From positions 1 through 64,000 of the forward strand of contig BBBM01000002.1 in the NCBI GenBank assembly GCA_001311565.1: a DNA stretch of 64,000 bases, written 5' to 3'. The position numbers and the translations under genes were made by a program. The DNA is from Desulfothermus okinawensis JCM 13304. GTDB taxonomy: Bacteria > Desulfobacterota > Desulfovibrionia > Desulfovibrionales > Desulfothermaceae. Of the stretch, positions 10,919 through 23,155 are shown in pieces. Below the pieces are notes generated by a model, which worked only from the letters and a program-made list of their open reading frames with translations, had not been told where the DNA came from and made no database searches. Within the stretch, counting starts at the first letter, position 1. Every line of letters begins with the position of its first letter.

Positions 10919-13830
10919 TTGAAGAAAATATTAGATTATCTCTTACATCAAAGGGCCATTACTGAGGAACAACGAGAGAGTATATATAACTTATACGAGG
11001 ATATTACAGCAAGTGGTCAGAAAATTTCTCTAATAGATTTTTTTGTCTAAGAACAGGATTGTAAGCAAGATACAATTGCAATTAGCAATTAGAGAGCTTG
11101 CCATTGATGAATTGGAAACCAGCCAAATTTTTTTTAACTATCTCTAAAGATGATGTTATATATTTAATAGATAATTCAGTAATTGAGTTTTTCCCTCCAA
11201 ATAAAAATATATATTTCCAAGAAGAAAATCCAGATCATGTTTATTTTATATTAGATGGGACAGTTAGTATATCATATAAAACAAAATCCAATTGTAATGA
11301 TATTGTTTCTGAATATGAAAATATGCTTGAAGAAGATATTGTATATTTATCTACAGGACAGTTATTTGGAGAATTATCAGTAATTCTATATTCAAATAGA
11401 ATATTTAACGCAAAATCAATGACATTTACTTATGTGCTTAAGATAAAATCAGAATATTTTTTTGTCTTTAATAAACAAAAAAAGAATATATCAAAAACAA
11501 AATAATTATTTCATGGAAAAATTATCTTATAAAAGGCTGGATAAATACACAATTACTGCATAATAAATATTACCAGACTCTTTCCAGTACAAGAGAAAAT
11601 ATACCATGTCTTCCAATATATGGGAAGTCTAGAATTTCGAAAAAGTTTAATAAAGAGGTCACAGAATTTATAAAAGATTATGACTTTTTTTGTTATATCA
11701 GGAGAACCTGGAACACTTAAGTTTTCTCTTGCAATCCACATGTCAGAGCAAATAATTCAAGATGGTTCCCCTGTTATTGTCTTTGAGAAAACTCTAGATC
11801 TTTCTTTTATAGATTCGTCACAACATGCTAATATTATAAATTTTTTTTCAAGAAGAGATCAAATATTTAGTGGCATTATTTGGATATATGTCTCCTGATT
11901 CTTCCACCACTTTGTTTAAAGGGTTTATACGTATTGCAAATAATGGAATACTTATTATTAAAAAATGTTGAATATTTAAAACCCAAGGTGCAAAAGGAAT
12001 TGGCAAAGTATCTTAAGACTAAATTTTTTTAGTCCAATTGGGTCAGATAAACCAATGTACAGTAATACCAAAGTAATATTGATATGTGAAGATGAACTAA
12101 ATTTAGATCCCTCTCTTTACTATATTGTGAAAAATAGGATATTAAGAATACCTTCTCTAAGACAGAGAAAAAAAGATATTCCCCATATGATATATAAAAT
12201 AGTTCATCATCTAAATCTAGATATGGGAAAAAAATGTTATAGAGATTGATGAAACAGTGTTAAAAGAGTTAGTTTTATATCCATGGCCAGGACATTACAG
12301 AGAGCTATATGATGTGGTTAAAAGGGCAATGCTCCTTTGCACATCAAATATTCTCACAAAAGAGGAACTATTTATAGGAGAACAAACTCCATACGAATCC
12401 TCACAAATTAATCTCTTTAATATTTCCCAAATAAAAAAATTTCTTTAAGAGTCCGTTATTCCCAAAAATTGGACAACTATTTGGGAGTATATTTCTTGTC
12501 ATCACCATATTATTTGGGCTGTTGGGACCTAAAGCTGAAAAGGAGAATATAACACCTATCCTCATATGGGCGGATTGGGAGCCTTTGCTCATTATATCTA
12601 TAATATTTGTTGCCAGGATGTGGTGTGCTATTTGTCCCATAAGATACATATCTTCTTTTTTTTAATAAGGTTGGGCTAAATCGGGAAATCTCATCCAAAT
12701 ACCAAACACTTGCAAGAATAATAAGCTCTTTATTGCTACTTTCTATTTTCTTTTTTTGAAGTATTATTTTCAATGGAACACAATCCTTATTACACATCAA
12801 TTTTTTTTGCTTACAATTTTGTCATTGGCAGTTGCAACTACCATGATATTTGATGTTAATACATGGTGCAAATATGTCTGTCCTTTGGGGAATATGGTTG
12901 GTACCTTTAGCAGGGTTTCAGTTATAGAGCTTAGATCAAATAGAAATTTCTGCGGGGTTGGTTGTGTTACATTTGAATGTACTAAAAAGACTCTATACAG
13001 TGAGCCATGTCCTTTATCTAAAGGACCTTTTAATATTACTACAAATCATAATTGTATCTTATGTGGAAACTGCGTTAAGGCATGTCCTTACGAGACCATT
13101 CAATTAAATTTGAGACCTCCTGCCATTGAATTAAAATTCATAAAAGAGCACAATTTTGTATTAAATATATTTATATTTGTATTATTTACCACACAACTAT
13201 TTAGAATTATTCACTCTGTGCTAAAAAAACAGGCTTATTGGTTGAATAACATTACACATGACTTATCTTTACTTGTTGTGAGTATAGTCATAACTTCAAT
13301 GATTACATTATTGGGATGTCTATTACTGGGATTATTAAATAGAAAGAACACAGATAAGAAGACTTTTGACTTTTTTTTATCTCAACACATTTTTACCCAT
13401 AGTTTATTCAATAGAATTTGCGATTCGTATTTTCCCTTTATTTTACTATGCCCCTCGCCTTTTTGAGGTGTTAAGTAATTTAATAAAACACCATATTCCT
13501 CATCTAAAGTTTATGTTGGACCCACAATCAATTTTTGTTTTACAGGTGATTAGTCTATTACTTGGGTTTTTTATTTCAATTTATGTTTTAAATCAATACG
13601 TAAAAGAAAATAAAATAACAAAGCCAGTATATTATGGAGTAAATATGCTTAACCTAACTGTTATTGTTTCTATTGCTTTTTTGTTTTTTTTATTCTCTGC
13701 CAAATATTTCTTTATGAGATTAACAAGCTTATCTAAATCAAATGGTTTAAATACTATTTCATCTATTACATCTGGCTTGATCTTTAAAAAAAATGATCGT
13801 CTGTTATCCATCCTGTTATCAGAAATATAG
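10919..13830 (+). CDS. Cyclic-nucleotide-binding / degenerate NtrC-type AAA+ / polyferredoxin membrane fusion
   Basis: A reconstructed protein of about 960 residues. After an N-terminal helical segment comes a cNMP-binding beta-roll (FFPPNKNIYFQEENPDHVYF, LSTGQLFGELSVI). Next is an AAA+ domain whose C-terminal part is clearly sigma54-activator-like (RILRIPSLRQRKKDIPHMIY, LYPWPGHYRELYDVVKRAML). Its functional motifs are degenerate: Walker A reads GEPGTLKFS, GAFTGA is absent and Walker B reads ILIIKNVE. It continues in frame, once an A7 run near 12440 is shortened, into a NapH-like part with membrane helices, WCAICPI, WCKYVCPLG and a 4Fe-4S motif CILCGNCVKACP. TTG start with an AAAGGG site. The last 200 bases overlap the convergent kinase gene. 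Probably a membrane redox or nucleotide sensor, not an active sigma54 activator. Confidence 0.72.
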
Positions 13831-16019
13831 GTGTCTTGGGAGACTGTTTTTTTTATTATTTCAGCAACTTCTAGTCCATTAATGAAAGGCATTCCAAGGT
13901 CTGTTATTACCAGATCAAAAAGATCCCTTTTTTTTAAATTCCCTTATTCCCTGTCTTCCGTTTTCACAGAGTATCACATTAAATCCTGCAAGGGAAAGGG
14001 CATCCTTTAAAAGATCTCTTATGAGTTCATCGTCTTCTATCACCAGCAATGTGCCTTCAACCCTGGCTTCTGAAGATATGTCTGTTGGAACAGTGGTTGT
14101 GACTATGGGGAGGATTACAGTGCAGATGGTTCCTACTCCTTTTAGGCTTTCTAAGGATATATCTCCCCCATATCCTTTAAAATCCTTTTAGCAATACTAA
14201 GTCCCAGACCTGCGTGGGTAACCCCTTTTGTGCTATAATATGGATCAAAGGCCTTTTTTTAATTCCTCGGAACTCATACCAATACCATCATCTTGAATCT
14301 GGATTACTATTTGTTGTTCCCTTTGAAAACATTTGATTTTTAATTCCCCTCCCTCTTTTTCCATTGATTCTATAGCATTAAAGACTAAATTGGTGAGAGC
14401 CTTTTTAAATTTTTCTGGATAGATTAGAATTGGTGGCAGATTTTTTTATATCAAGGCTAATCTTAAAATTGATACCTTTCTTTTCTGGTATATCCTTCCA
14501 TTTATATCTAGTTACTTCAAGTACGTCCTTAATGAGGCTCCTAATTGGATATAATTTTAGTTCCTCTTGTTCCTTAATTTCAGGGGTTATAAATTCAGAG
14601 AGTTTTTTTTATCTTATCAAGGCATGTAGTATAAGCCCTTTCCAGCTTCTCTAATACATCAGCCTTACGGTCATCTCTTCCCATCTTCTTGATTAAAGTA
14701 ATTCCAGCCCCTAATGACTGGAGAGTGTTATTTAGGTTGTGAATTATACCCTCTGTCATCTCTCCCAACACTCTCATTTTCTCGCTTTGATTAAGAAGAG
14801 TTTCTATTTTTTTTTTGTTCAGTTAGATTTTTAACCATCATTGCAATAACTGGTTTTCCATCTAAATAGCCAGGCAAGAAAACAATAAGTGCCGGATATG
14901 TAGTCTTGTCCCTCCTTAAAACAGGTAGTTCAATTTCTTTTTTTTCTCCTGATTTCATTTCTTCTAAAATAGACTTTAAATATTCAAGAATAAAATCTCG
15001 TTTTGATCCTGGAAATAAAATTTCAACCTCCCTTCCCGTTATCTCACGTTCCATCCATCCCACTTCTTTTTCAGCTGCCATATTCCAAAAAAATTACCCT
15101 AAGCATCCTGTTTACTATAATCAGTGGGTGTTGAACCAACTCCTTTATAAGTCTAGCTGTGAGTTCAATAGATTCCTTTCCTGCTCAAGTGCGTACATCT
15201 CACTCAAGTCTTGGCCAATGGACATACCTCCTTTTAATGTATTACCGTAATAAACAGCAAAATGGTACCATTCAAATGGGATTATCTTTCCAAAATTTGT
15301 ACGATTATCTGTTATAGTGTAATCAAGGAGTTGTCCTTTTAACACCCTAGACAATACTCCTTTGAAACTCTCTTGATCATAACCTATTGGAAATAAGTTA
15401 ATAAATGGACTTCCAATCAGTCTTTCTTTTTCATAACCAAGCAATATTTCTGTAGTATGATTTACATTAGATATTATTCCATTTTTATCCCATTCCACTA
15501 TTGCCAGTGGTATAATTTCTGTTATTTGCTCTAATCTATTTGAAAGGTATAAAATCTCATCATTCTTCTCTACCATTGTATTATGAAGTGTATCAACATG
15601 TATTAGTATTTCATTCCACATACTTTCTTGGAGTCTTCTTTGCTCAACGCTATCAGTAATATCTCTCCCAATGTGCAGAAATAAACTCTCTCCATTTATT
15701 CCATTAAATGGATAAACATGTATTTTAAAATGTTTTGTCTGATTTTTTTATTATTACATCACTATTTATAACGGTAGAAGGTAAATCAGTTGTCATTGCT
15801 TCAAAGATAGGACATTCTGATTGAAAATTTAGACATATTTTATTACAACTGTGTAATATTTCATGACACGGTTTCCCAAGTACATCTGAAATATAATATC
15901 TATTGTTTTTTTAGAAAAACTTCATTTGCGTCGACCACTTTTAAATCGCTGGATAGAACTACGACTTCTTCCTTGAATCCATAAATTAAAGAATAGGAAA
16001 TATATTTATGTGTATTCAT
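13632..16019 (-). CDS. PAS-PAS-PAS hybrid histidine kinase with receiver domain
   Basis: About 790 residues. A first PAS-like domain carries spaced cysteines (CHEILHSCNKICLNF). The second shows IPLAIVEWDKNGIISNVNHT and the third EVEILFPGSKRDFI. The phosphoacceptor segment is EMTEGIIHNLNNTLQSLGAG, with an H-N box in place of the classic HELN. An ATPase domain and a receiver follow; the receiver has VITDLGMPFINGLE, IFLITGW and the FKPFDLDKL lysine motif. No transmembrane helix is obvious, so it is probably cytoplasmic. Start ATG lies 20 bases after the hydrogenase large-subunit stop, pointing to one operon. Frame breaks fall near 15745, 15905, 14810, 14605, 14260 and 13925. The hydrogenase neighbours suggest it transmits an H2 signal, like HoxJ. 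Confidence 0.8.
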
Positions 16020-16039
16020 GGCTTATTATTTATAAAATT

Positions 16040-17507
16040 TTAGTGTACAGTACATGACAAACATGGATCAAACGATCTGATTATATGATAAACCTCAATT
16101 GGGTTATCTGTAGATTCTATTCTAGTACCTATTAATGCCTCTTCCAATGGACCTGGGTTGTTATTTTTATCACGGGGAGACATATTCCAAGCAGACGGTG
16201 TAATTATTTGATAATTTTCTATCCTTTTGGAGCCTATTTTAACCCAATGCCCAAGGCTTCCCCTTGCTGCCTCTACCAATCCTATCCCCACTTCACCATA
16301 TCTAGAAGAGAGGGATGAGTAGAATGGTTCATCTGGGTTTATCTCAGCAATCCATTCTCCAACTTTTTGGTAAGTAAGGTCATCTCTCTTATCCTGGCAA
16401 GCATCCTGGAAAAAATAGATGTACCCATTTTCTTTACAATATCGTTAATTAGAGGTTCCCCAGAGATAATCATTCGGGCTTGGGTCCTACTTCTACACTC
16501 ATCCCATTGTATCTAGGGGATTTTGACCAGCTATAAGCATCCTTTTTTTCTGGCATATGGGACAGTAACCCCAGATAATGGATGTCTTGATAAAACCGCG
16601 TCCCTAAAGTAAGAATGGGAAATATGCTCTTCAATTAGGTTTTGATCAAAATCAAAGAGCTTTCCTTCCTCATAGAATCCATTTCTTATCCATTTTACAC
16701 CATTTTCTATCTCAAAAGATCCATAGCTTAAAAAGCGTTGAGGACCTCTACCAAGTCTGTCTAGTCTGTTCTTAAGACAAAATTTTAGGAAAATTCCTAG
16801 ATCAGACCTCGAGTGTTCTGAATTTTCCAGCCAGTTCTCAAGCTTATCAAAGGTGTCTATATCGAGCCATTCTTCTAGACTTCCTCCAAGGAGGTGATTT
16901 TCCACAAAATTTACAAACTCTTGCAAGATACCTATTGTTCTTGTTTTTGTACTAAGATTCATGGTAGATGTTGTTCCAGCAGGGTGAACCGCCAAGGTAT
17001 TTGGCCATTTTCCAGCTACAAGTCCCATGAGCTCAAGTAGGCTTTGTCTTCCCTTTAATGACCTATATACTGAGCTCCCTTTCATTGCCCCAAAACGTGC
17101 GCACAATTCTTCGTATTCTGGTAAGTCCTTATACTTTTTATTGGTTAGATCTGGAGCAAACAAAAAAATAAAAATGGGTGAGATGGCTCATCATCACTTC
17201 ACTACCAAGGATAAGGTTTTTCATACGATACCCATTTGGGGGTATTTTACTATTCATAGCCATCTTCAAGGCCTTGGCAGCTGCAACCCCATGGGAAACA
17301 CTGCATATACCACATATTCTGGGAGTTATTACAAGGGCATCCATTGGATCCTTGATGCCATTATCCTTTCAAATCCCCTAAAAAGTATACCTGAACTCTG
17401 GGCATCTACTACCTCGTTGTCCTCAACAATAATCTTTACCCTAAGATCCCCTTCTAATCTATTTACAGGGTCAAGCACAATGGTTTTTTTTCATTATCTT
17501 TCTCCAT
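16040..17507 (-). CDS. [NiFe] hydrogenase large subunit, group 2-like, no C-terminal extension
   Basis: The nickel ligands are present in both signatures: PRICGICSVSHGVAAA near the N-terminus and DPCLSCTVH at the C-terminus. The TAA stop follows directly after the final His. Most catalytic large subunits carry a tail after this His that a protease removes; H2-sensing hydrogenases (HupV/HoxC) lack it. Reconstructed length is about 485 residues. Breaks are at T/A runs near 17490, 17385, 17165, 16540 and around 16430-16500. The small subunit lies 44 bases upstream and a PAS kinase 20 bases downstream. I infer an H2 sensor; a group 2a uptake enzyme is the alternative. Confidence 0.85.
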
Positions 17508-17550
17508 AATGCCACTTACTTTAGCTAACTTTAAATTATAGTTACTAAAT

Positions 17551-18517
17551 TTAGGAGACCTGTTTAAAAGACACTGCATTTTTTTTTGAGTCTCATAGGG
17601 CATGCTGCCTTTGATAAACCAGATATTCCGATAAACCAGGCCTTTGGAACATCTCTGGGAAGGGTTACAGGGATTTCGCCAACCTTTCGAGTAGTGAAAT
17701 AGGGGCGCTGGGCATCTGGAAATTTTGGGGATGTGCATGCAATACATGGGAAGCCTCCTCTTGTGCAACTACCAGTCCTTCCAAGCCATAGTCTCTCATT
17801 GCAATCAGATTCACATAAAGTGCCTTTACATCCTAAGAATTCAAATAGACACCCCTGTTGAGAAAATTTCACAGCAGAGGCCTTAAACTCGTAAAATTCG
17901 TTTTTTTGGACATCCATGATGAGCGAGTTTACCAAAAAACACCTTTGGTCTTTGAAATTTATCTAGATCAGAAATATTTAACCATCCCATTAAAAGGCTG
18001 TCATTGTCTCTATTATCCAGTCTGGATGGGATGGGCAACCAGGTACATTCACCACTGGCCATCCCTTTTTGATACAAAATCTTCTCCAAGGAGTCCTCCT
18101 TTTTGATGGTTGAAAAATTGAAGTCCCACCATTTCATTAATATTATTTGATCCAGTAACAATACCTCCAAAGGCAGCACAGGTGCCAACTGTCATTATTA
18201 TGTCTGCCCTTTTTGAAAATTCCAACACCCAATCTTTAAATGGTCTTTCATGGAATAAGAAAAATTCGCCTGTTCCATCAGGTCCAAGGGGTATAGCACC
18301 TTCTAATATAAAAAGATCCAAAGGAATTTGATCCGTCAACACCTTATCAAAGATTTCAAGCACTTCATCTCCCTGTTCCTTACTTAAAAAAAGGATGCCA
18401 AATAACATTTATATTGAGCATATCAAAGGCAGTTAACACAGAAGGTTGTTCAGAATTTAATAAAGATATGGTGTCACCACCACAACTTGCCCCTTGTAAC
18501 CAAAGTATATTCTTCAT
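17551..18517 (-). CDS. [NiFe] hydrogenase small subunit, group 2-like
   Basis: The protein starts MKNILWLQGASCGGDTISLL with no Tat signal peptide, so it is cytoplasmic, as in group 2 (cyanobacterial uptake and H2-sensor) enzymes. Iron-sulfur landmarks are GTCAAFGGI, VNVPGCPSHPDW, GCLFEFLGCKGTLCESDC and GGFPCIACTSPKFP. In the first cluster motif the expected CxxC is CGGD: the second proximal Cys is Asp. The start ATG follows GGAGGGG. About 320 residues; breaks lie near 18390, 18070, 17905 and 17583. The gene begins the operon that continues into the large subunit and the PAS hybrid kinase. Confidence 0.87.
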
Positions 18518-18682
18518 ATCCCCTCCATTGGTTTGTCTTACTTGAGATAATACAAAAATATTCCTAAGTTGTCATTAGGAAAAGAATAAAAGACTTATAG
18601 CAAAGTCTATTCTCCAACATTTTAAAGTCAAAAGACAATGTAGGGTTTTCATTTTAAATAAAAAGGGAAAGACAAGTTTATA

Positions 18683-19719
18683 TTAATTTGTCTTCCTTGA
18701 AATAAAGTTGGTGATAAAAAGGATAGGAGGGATCAAATGGATTAGATTTAGTATTCCCTGTTTTTTTACAAAATCAACTACCTCATTTAAAATTTCCTTT
18801 TCCAGTGACTTAGGAAACATCATGAGGGCATCTTTGGCCTTTTGTAGATAGTCATCACTTGATTTAAGAGCTTTTTGTAACACACCTTTTTGATTTATAT
18901 CGTGTAGTATCTGAAGCTGTTCATTTTCACTAAGTTCGTTGTTTTTTTATCCTTTTTAAAAGTTCAAGTCTCTTTGATTCATTAAATAATTCTAGGTAGA
19001 AAATAAGGGGAAGGGTGATTTTGCCCTCTCTTAAGTCACCCCCAACTGGTTTTCCCAGCTTTTCCTGGTTTAGAGAATAATCAAGTACATCATCTACCAG
19101 TTGAAATGCTATTCCAAGGTTTAGCCCAAATTTTCTTATAATAGCGAGCCCCTTTTCATTTATTCCTGCTAAAATACCCCCACTTTCACACGAGAATTGT
19201 ATTAAATAGGCAGTTTTCCCAGTAATTACCTGGAGGTATTCCTCATCTGTGATCCAGGATTTTTCCATCTTGGCTATTTCTAAGATTTCCCCGCATGCAG
19301 TTTGGTATATGGCATCTGATAAGCATCTCATTAACTTGATATTGTTGTAGTTTGTTACAATTTTGTTTGATAGGCTAGGAGTGCATCGCCAGTTAAAATG
19401 GTTTTGGTTTCTCCAAAGACTTGATGGGCTGCCCTGTTTCCCCGTCTAAGATCCGCATGATCAATTATATCATCGTGTAGGAGTGTGGCTGAGTGGATAA
19501 ATTCCAGAACACAGGCAACTGGATATATATCTTCTTTATTATAACCATAGGCCTTTGCTGTAAGCACACACAACATGGGCCTCAGTCTCTTTCCTCCTGA
19601 TTTTAATATATGTTCTGCAACCTCCCTCACAAAAGGATCAATGTCTTTAAGCAGGATAGATATGTTTTTTTTCTATCTCTGGAAGGTGGTCTTCAAAATA
19701 TGTTTTTAATTTTTTTCAT
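18683..19719 (-). CDS. ispB: Trans-polyprenyl diphosphate synthase
   Basis: Both aspartate-rich motifs are present: LLHDDIIDHADLRRG (first, DDxxD) and FQLVDDVLDYS (second). GGKRLRPMLCV marks the isopentenyl-diphosphate site. The protein extends isoprenoid chains in trans to make the quinone tail. mqnB lies next to it, which fits menaquinone synthesis. Reconstructed length about 340 residues, normal for long-chain synthases. Breaks occur at T/A runs near 19668, 19365 and 18945. The start is the ATG at 19717-19719. The C-terminal half is not unusual. Confidence 0.88.
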
Positions 19720-19742
19720 ATAACTAGGCGTGTATTATATTT

Positions 19743-20420
19743 TTAGCTTTTTTTTAGTTCCTGTAAGGCCTTTTTTATATCCCATTTGTGTGTATCCCTA
19801 CACCCAACTTGATTGGAGATGGTGCGAATTTCAATAAATGGAACCTCATGGATGAGACACACATAGGCCACTGAAAAACCTTCCATGTTCTCCACATCTG
19901 CCCCATACATTTTTTTCCATAGCCCTGGCTTCAGGCTCGGTCCCTGTGACCCCTGCAACAGTTAGATTAGTAGTTGTATAGAAATTATCACTAAATGACA
20001 AGCCCATTTTATTTATGTTTTCCTCAATAGGTATTGATATGTGGTTGTATATGATCCTGTTATTCTTTTTTTATTAATCCGTATTTAAGTCCCTTGGGAT
20101 CCACGATTCCATGCTGTTTTAGCCCATATTCTGGCCATATTTCCTCTCTAGCTATTGTTATTGCACCAATTGGTATTTTTGATATATCAAATGAACCAGC
20201 GATTCCAATATTTATGACGCCTGTTAGATTGTGTTTTAATATTGCCCTTTCTAAGAATATGGCTGAGTTAATTGGTCCAATACCACATACCTGAATATAG
20301 AATTTTTTTCTTCTTAAATTTTATTAGGTGAACATCTCCCATTTTTAGTGAATCAGGTATTTCAGGGAACCATGTACGTATTTCTCTTTTTGTGGCAGCA
20401 CAGATTAAAAGATGACCCAT
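19743..20420 (-). CDS. mqnB: Futalosine hydrolase
   Basis: A nucleosidase of the MTAN/PNP fold. It shows VCGIGPINSAIFLE, VINIGIAGSFDIS, and the substrate-site segment ENMEGFSVAYVCLI. The ENMEG form, rather than VDMES of MTA/SAH nucleosidase, points to MqnB, which removes hypoxanthine from futalosine in the alternative menaquinone pathway. About 222 residues. Breaks lie near 20305, 20068 and 19915. It begins 4 bases after the cbiA stop and is followed 24 bases later by ispB, so cbiA-mqnB-ispB form one operon. Confidence 0.83.
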
Positions 20421-20423
20421 CTA

Positions 20424-21784
20424 TTAATGTTCCTTACAGGAATTTACAAAGTATCTGGCAATTAATATATTGCTTGAGAAATGCAGGTGGATATAAGATG
20501 CAGTACAGTTTTTGTATCTAACACCATAGGAATTTTTTTTATATTTCCGTCTCTGGTTTTGACTTTATATACATTGGGATACTCTTCAAGACCTTCTGCA
20601 ATGGAATAGTGAAATTCATGTCCCCTTATCTTTAATCCTTTTGGCCCTATTGGTAAGTCATGTGAGAACTCTACTTCTCTATATCCAAGTGATACCAGTT
20701 TATTTTGTAGATGTGCTTTAAATGGAAAGATAGAAATGACCTTTTTGGACATAACCTGTGGAGTGGATATACTTTCCATAAGATACATAAAACCACCGCA
20801 TTCGGCATATACTACACCATAATCTTCAATAAATTTTCTGATCTCCTCTTTTATATATTTATTATTTGATAGATCATTTAAATATAGTTCGGGATATCCT
20901 CCGCCAATATAAATACCTCTAATTTTCTCTGGAAGCTTTTTGTCTTTAAGGGGTGAGAAAAAAACTATTTCTGCTCCCATATATTTAAGTAAATCCAGGT
21001 TGTTTTGATAGTAAAAGCAAAATGCCCTATCCATTGCAACTGCTATTCTGGTTTTCTGTCTACCTGGTTTTGATCTTACACCTTTATTACCTTTTTTTGG
21101 TATGTGTTTTTATGAAATCTTTAAATTCATCAGTAATGGACTTTTCAGTCCACTCAATTAATTTAGATATTTTTTTCTCTGTTCCAGATTCCTTCTTCTG
21201 CGGTGATAAGACCCAGGTGTCTGGAAGAGAGTTCAATCCCTTTTTGCTTCTGGAAAAAGCCAAAACAGGTATATCCACATAGTGTTTTATGGCTTTTTTT
21301 TATAATATCCACATGAGTCCTGCTTCCAACTTTGTTAAATATGATTCCAGCAATTTTAAGATCTGGATCAAATCTGGTAAATCCCATAACCAGGGCGGCT
21401 ATTGACCTTGCCATTGAAGATGCGTCAACCACAAGGACCACAGGTAATTTAATGACTTTAGCAAGGTGAGCTGTGGATCCAATTTCTGATACAGGAGAAA
21501 ATCCATCAAAAACCCCCATTACACCCTCAATTACACTTATATCCGCCTCTTTTGAATAAAAGTTATAGAGTGATTTGCATGCCCAGGGTTTTAGCATCCA
21601 GGTATCCAGATTATGGGAAACCACTCCACAGACTTTTTTTGTGATGTCCTGGATCTATAAAATCTGGACCTACCTTAAATCCCTGGATTTTTAGTCCCCT
21701 AGACCGTAGATACGCCATAATACCCAGGGTGATGGTTGTCTTGCCTGATCCACTGTGGGTGCCAGCTACTATAAATCCATTCAT
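20424..21784 (-). CDS. cbiA: Cobyrinic acid a,c-diamide synthase
   Basis: An N-terminal P-loop ATPase domain ([19 protein letters not shown], then [12 protein letters not shown] and EGVMGVFDG) is joined to a class I glutamine amidotransferase domain ([26 protein letters not shown] with the nucleophile Cys, and GHEFHYS). This is the CbiA/CobB arrangement, which amidates the a and c side chains of cobyrinate in cobalamin synthesis. About 450 residues. The last break, at an A8 run near 20532, hides the true C-terminus ([11 protein letters not shown]), which ends at 20424 just before mqnB. A Cfb-type homologue cannot be wholly excluded. Confidence 0.87.
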
Positions 21785-21829
21785 TGATATTTTTATTTGA
21801 TCAGTTTTTTTATCTACTATTTTACTAAA

Positions 21830-23152
21830 TCAGTATGTTATAATTTTGGGTAACCATGTGACAAATGGAGGATAGAATATAATTAACGTAAGTGCAATTA
21901 ACTGTATTATTATAAAAGGAATTATGCCTTTATATATATGTGCAGTGGTCACTTCTTTAGGTGCAACTCCCTTTAAATAAAATAGCGAAAATCCAAATGG
22001 AGGGGTTAAGAACGATGTTTGCAAGTTCATTGCAACCAGGATTCCAAACCACAACATATCCACCCCAAGATGTCTAAAAATAGGTGCTACAACTGGCACA
22101 ATAATAAAACATATTTCAATAAAATCAATAAAAAAAAGCCAGTTATAAATATAAGTGTCATTACCAGAAATAAAAATCCATGCATTCCAAGGTTAGAGGA
22201 GATTATAATATCTTTTAAATAGACATCTCCTCCAAGTCCCCTGAATACAAGTCCAAATGAAGTTGCTCCAACAAGGATTATAAAGACCATGCATGTTAAA
22301 AAGGTAGTCTCCTGCATTACAGCTTTAATTGTTTTATAATGAAATTTTTTTTCTAAGGATAGTGAGCAGGGTTGCACCAAATGCTCCTACTGCTGCAGCC
22401 TCGGTTGGAGAGGCAATGCCCGCAAATATTGATCCAAGCACTGCAATTATTAGAAAGAGTGGAGGTATAAGTGCTTTTAATACCCTTATAAAAAGTTTTT
22501 TTTCCCCTATACTTGTCAAGTTCTTCTGGTGGCATTGCTGGCACAAGTTCTGGTTTTACTATGCTAATTCCAATTATCCACAAAATATATAAAATAACCA
22601 GTAAGAGTCCAGGTAATGTGGCTGCAATAAACATATCTCCAATTGATATATTTAAAATGCTACCAAGGAGGATCAGTACAATACTGGGAGGGATTATCTG
22701 GCCAAGGGTTCCAGATGCTGCAATGGTTCCAGTTGCAACTGTCTTGGAATATCCCCTTTTTAACATTGTGGGAAGACTCAAAAGTCCCATGGTTACAACT
22801 GATGCTCCAACTATTCCTGTGGCAGCAGCAAGTAGTGCCCCTACAACTACCACTGATATGGCAAGTCCGCCCTCATCCTGCCAAATAGCAGTCCCATTGT
22901 CTCAAGGAGTTCTTCTGCAATTCCTGATTTTTCAAGCATAGAGCCATATATATAAACAGAGGGACTGCAATTAAGATATAGTTTGTCATAACCCCCCATA
23001 TTCTCAAAGGGAGCAGGTTGAAAAAAATTCAGACCAAAGGTGAAATAACCAAAGATCAGGGAAACCCCTCCAAGTACAAAGGCAACAGGAAATCCTGAGA
23101 GGAGAACAATAAATAGGGTTATGAACATAATAAGGGCTAATGATTCATACAT
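21830..23152 (-). CDS. dctM: TRAP transporter large permease (DctM family)
   Basis: A very hydrophobic protein of about 440 residues with about 12 membrane segments. Family landmarks are GFPVAFVLGGVSLIFG, AISVVVVGALLAAATGIVGA, GTLGQIIPPSIVLILLGS, FAGIASPTEAAAVGAFGA and TSFLTPPFGFSLFYLKGVAP. It forms the main channel of a sodium-driven organic-acid importer. Frame breaks fall near 23020, 22880, 22500, 22350 and 22130. It starts 4 bases after dctQ. No DctP substrate-binding protein gene is adjacent in this window. Confidence 0.9.
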
Positions 23153-23155
23153 CCT

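Noticed and set aside
13632-13830. C-terminal helices of the plus-strand fusion beyond about 13700
   Set aside because: The opposite strand encodes a clear receiver-domain end (FKPFDLDKL). The plus-strand frame may stop earlier if the T8 run near 13690 is wrong, so the last 40-60 residues are doubtful, though the gene itself is kept.
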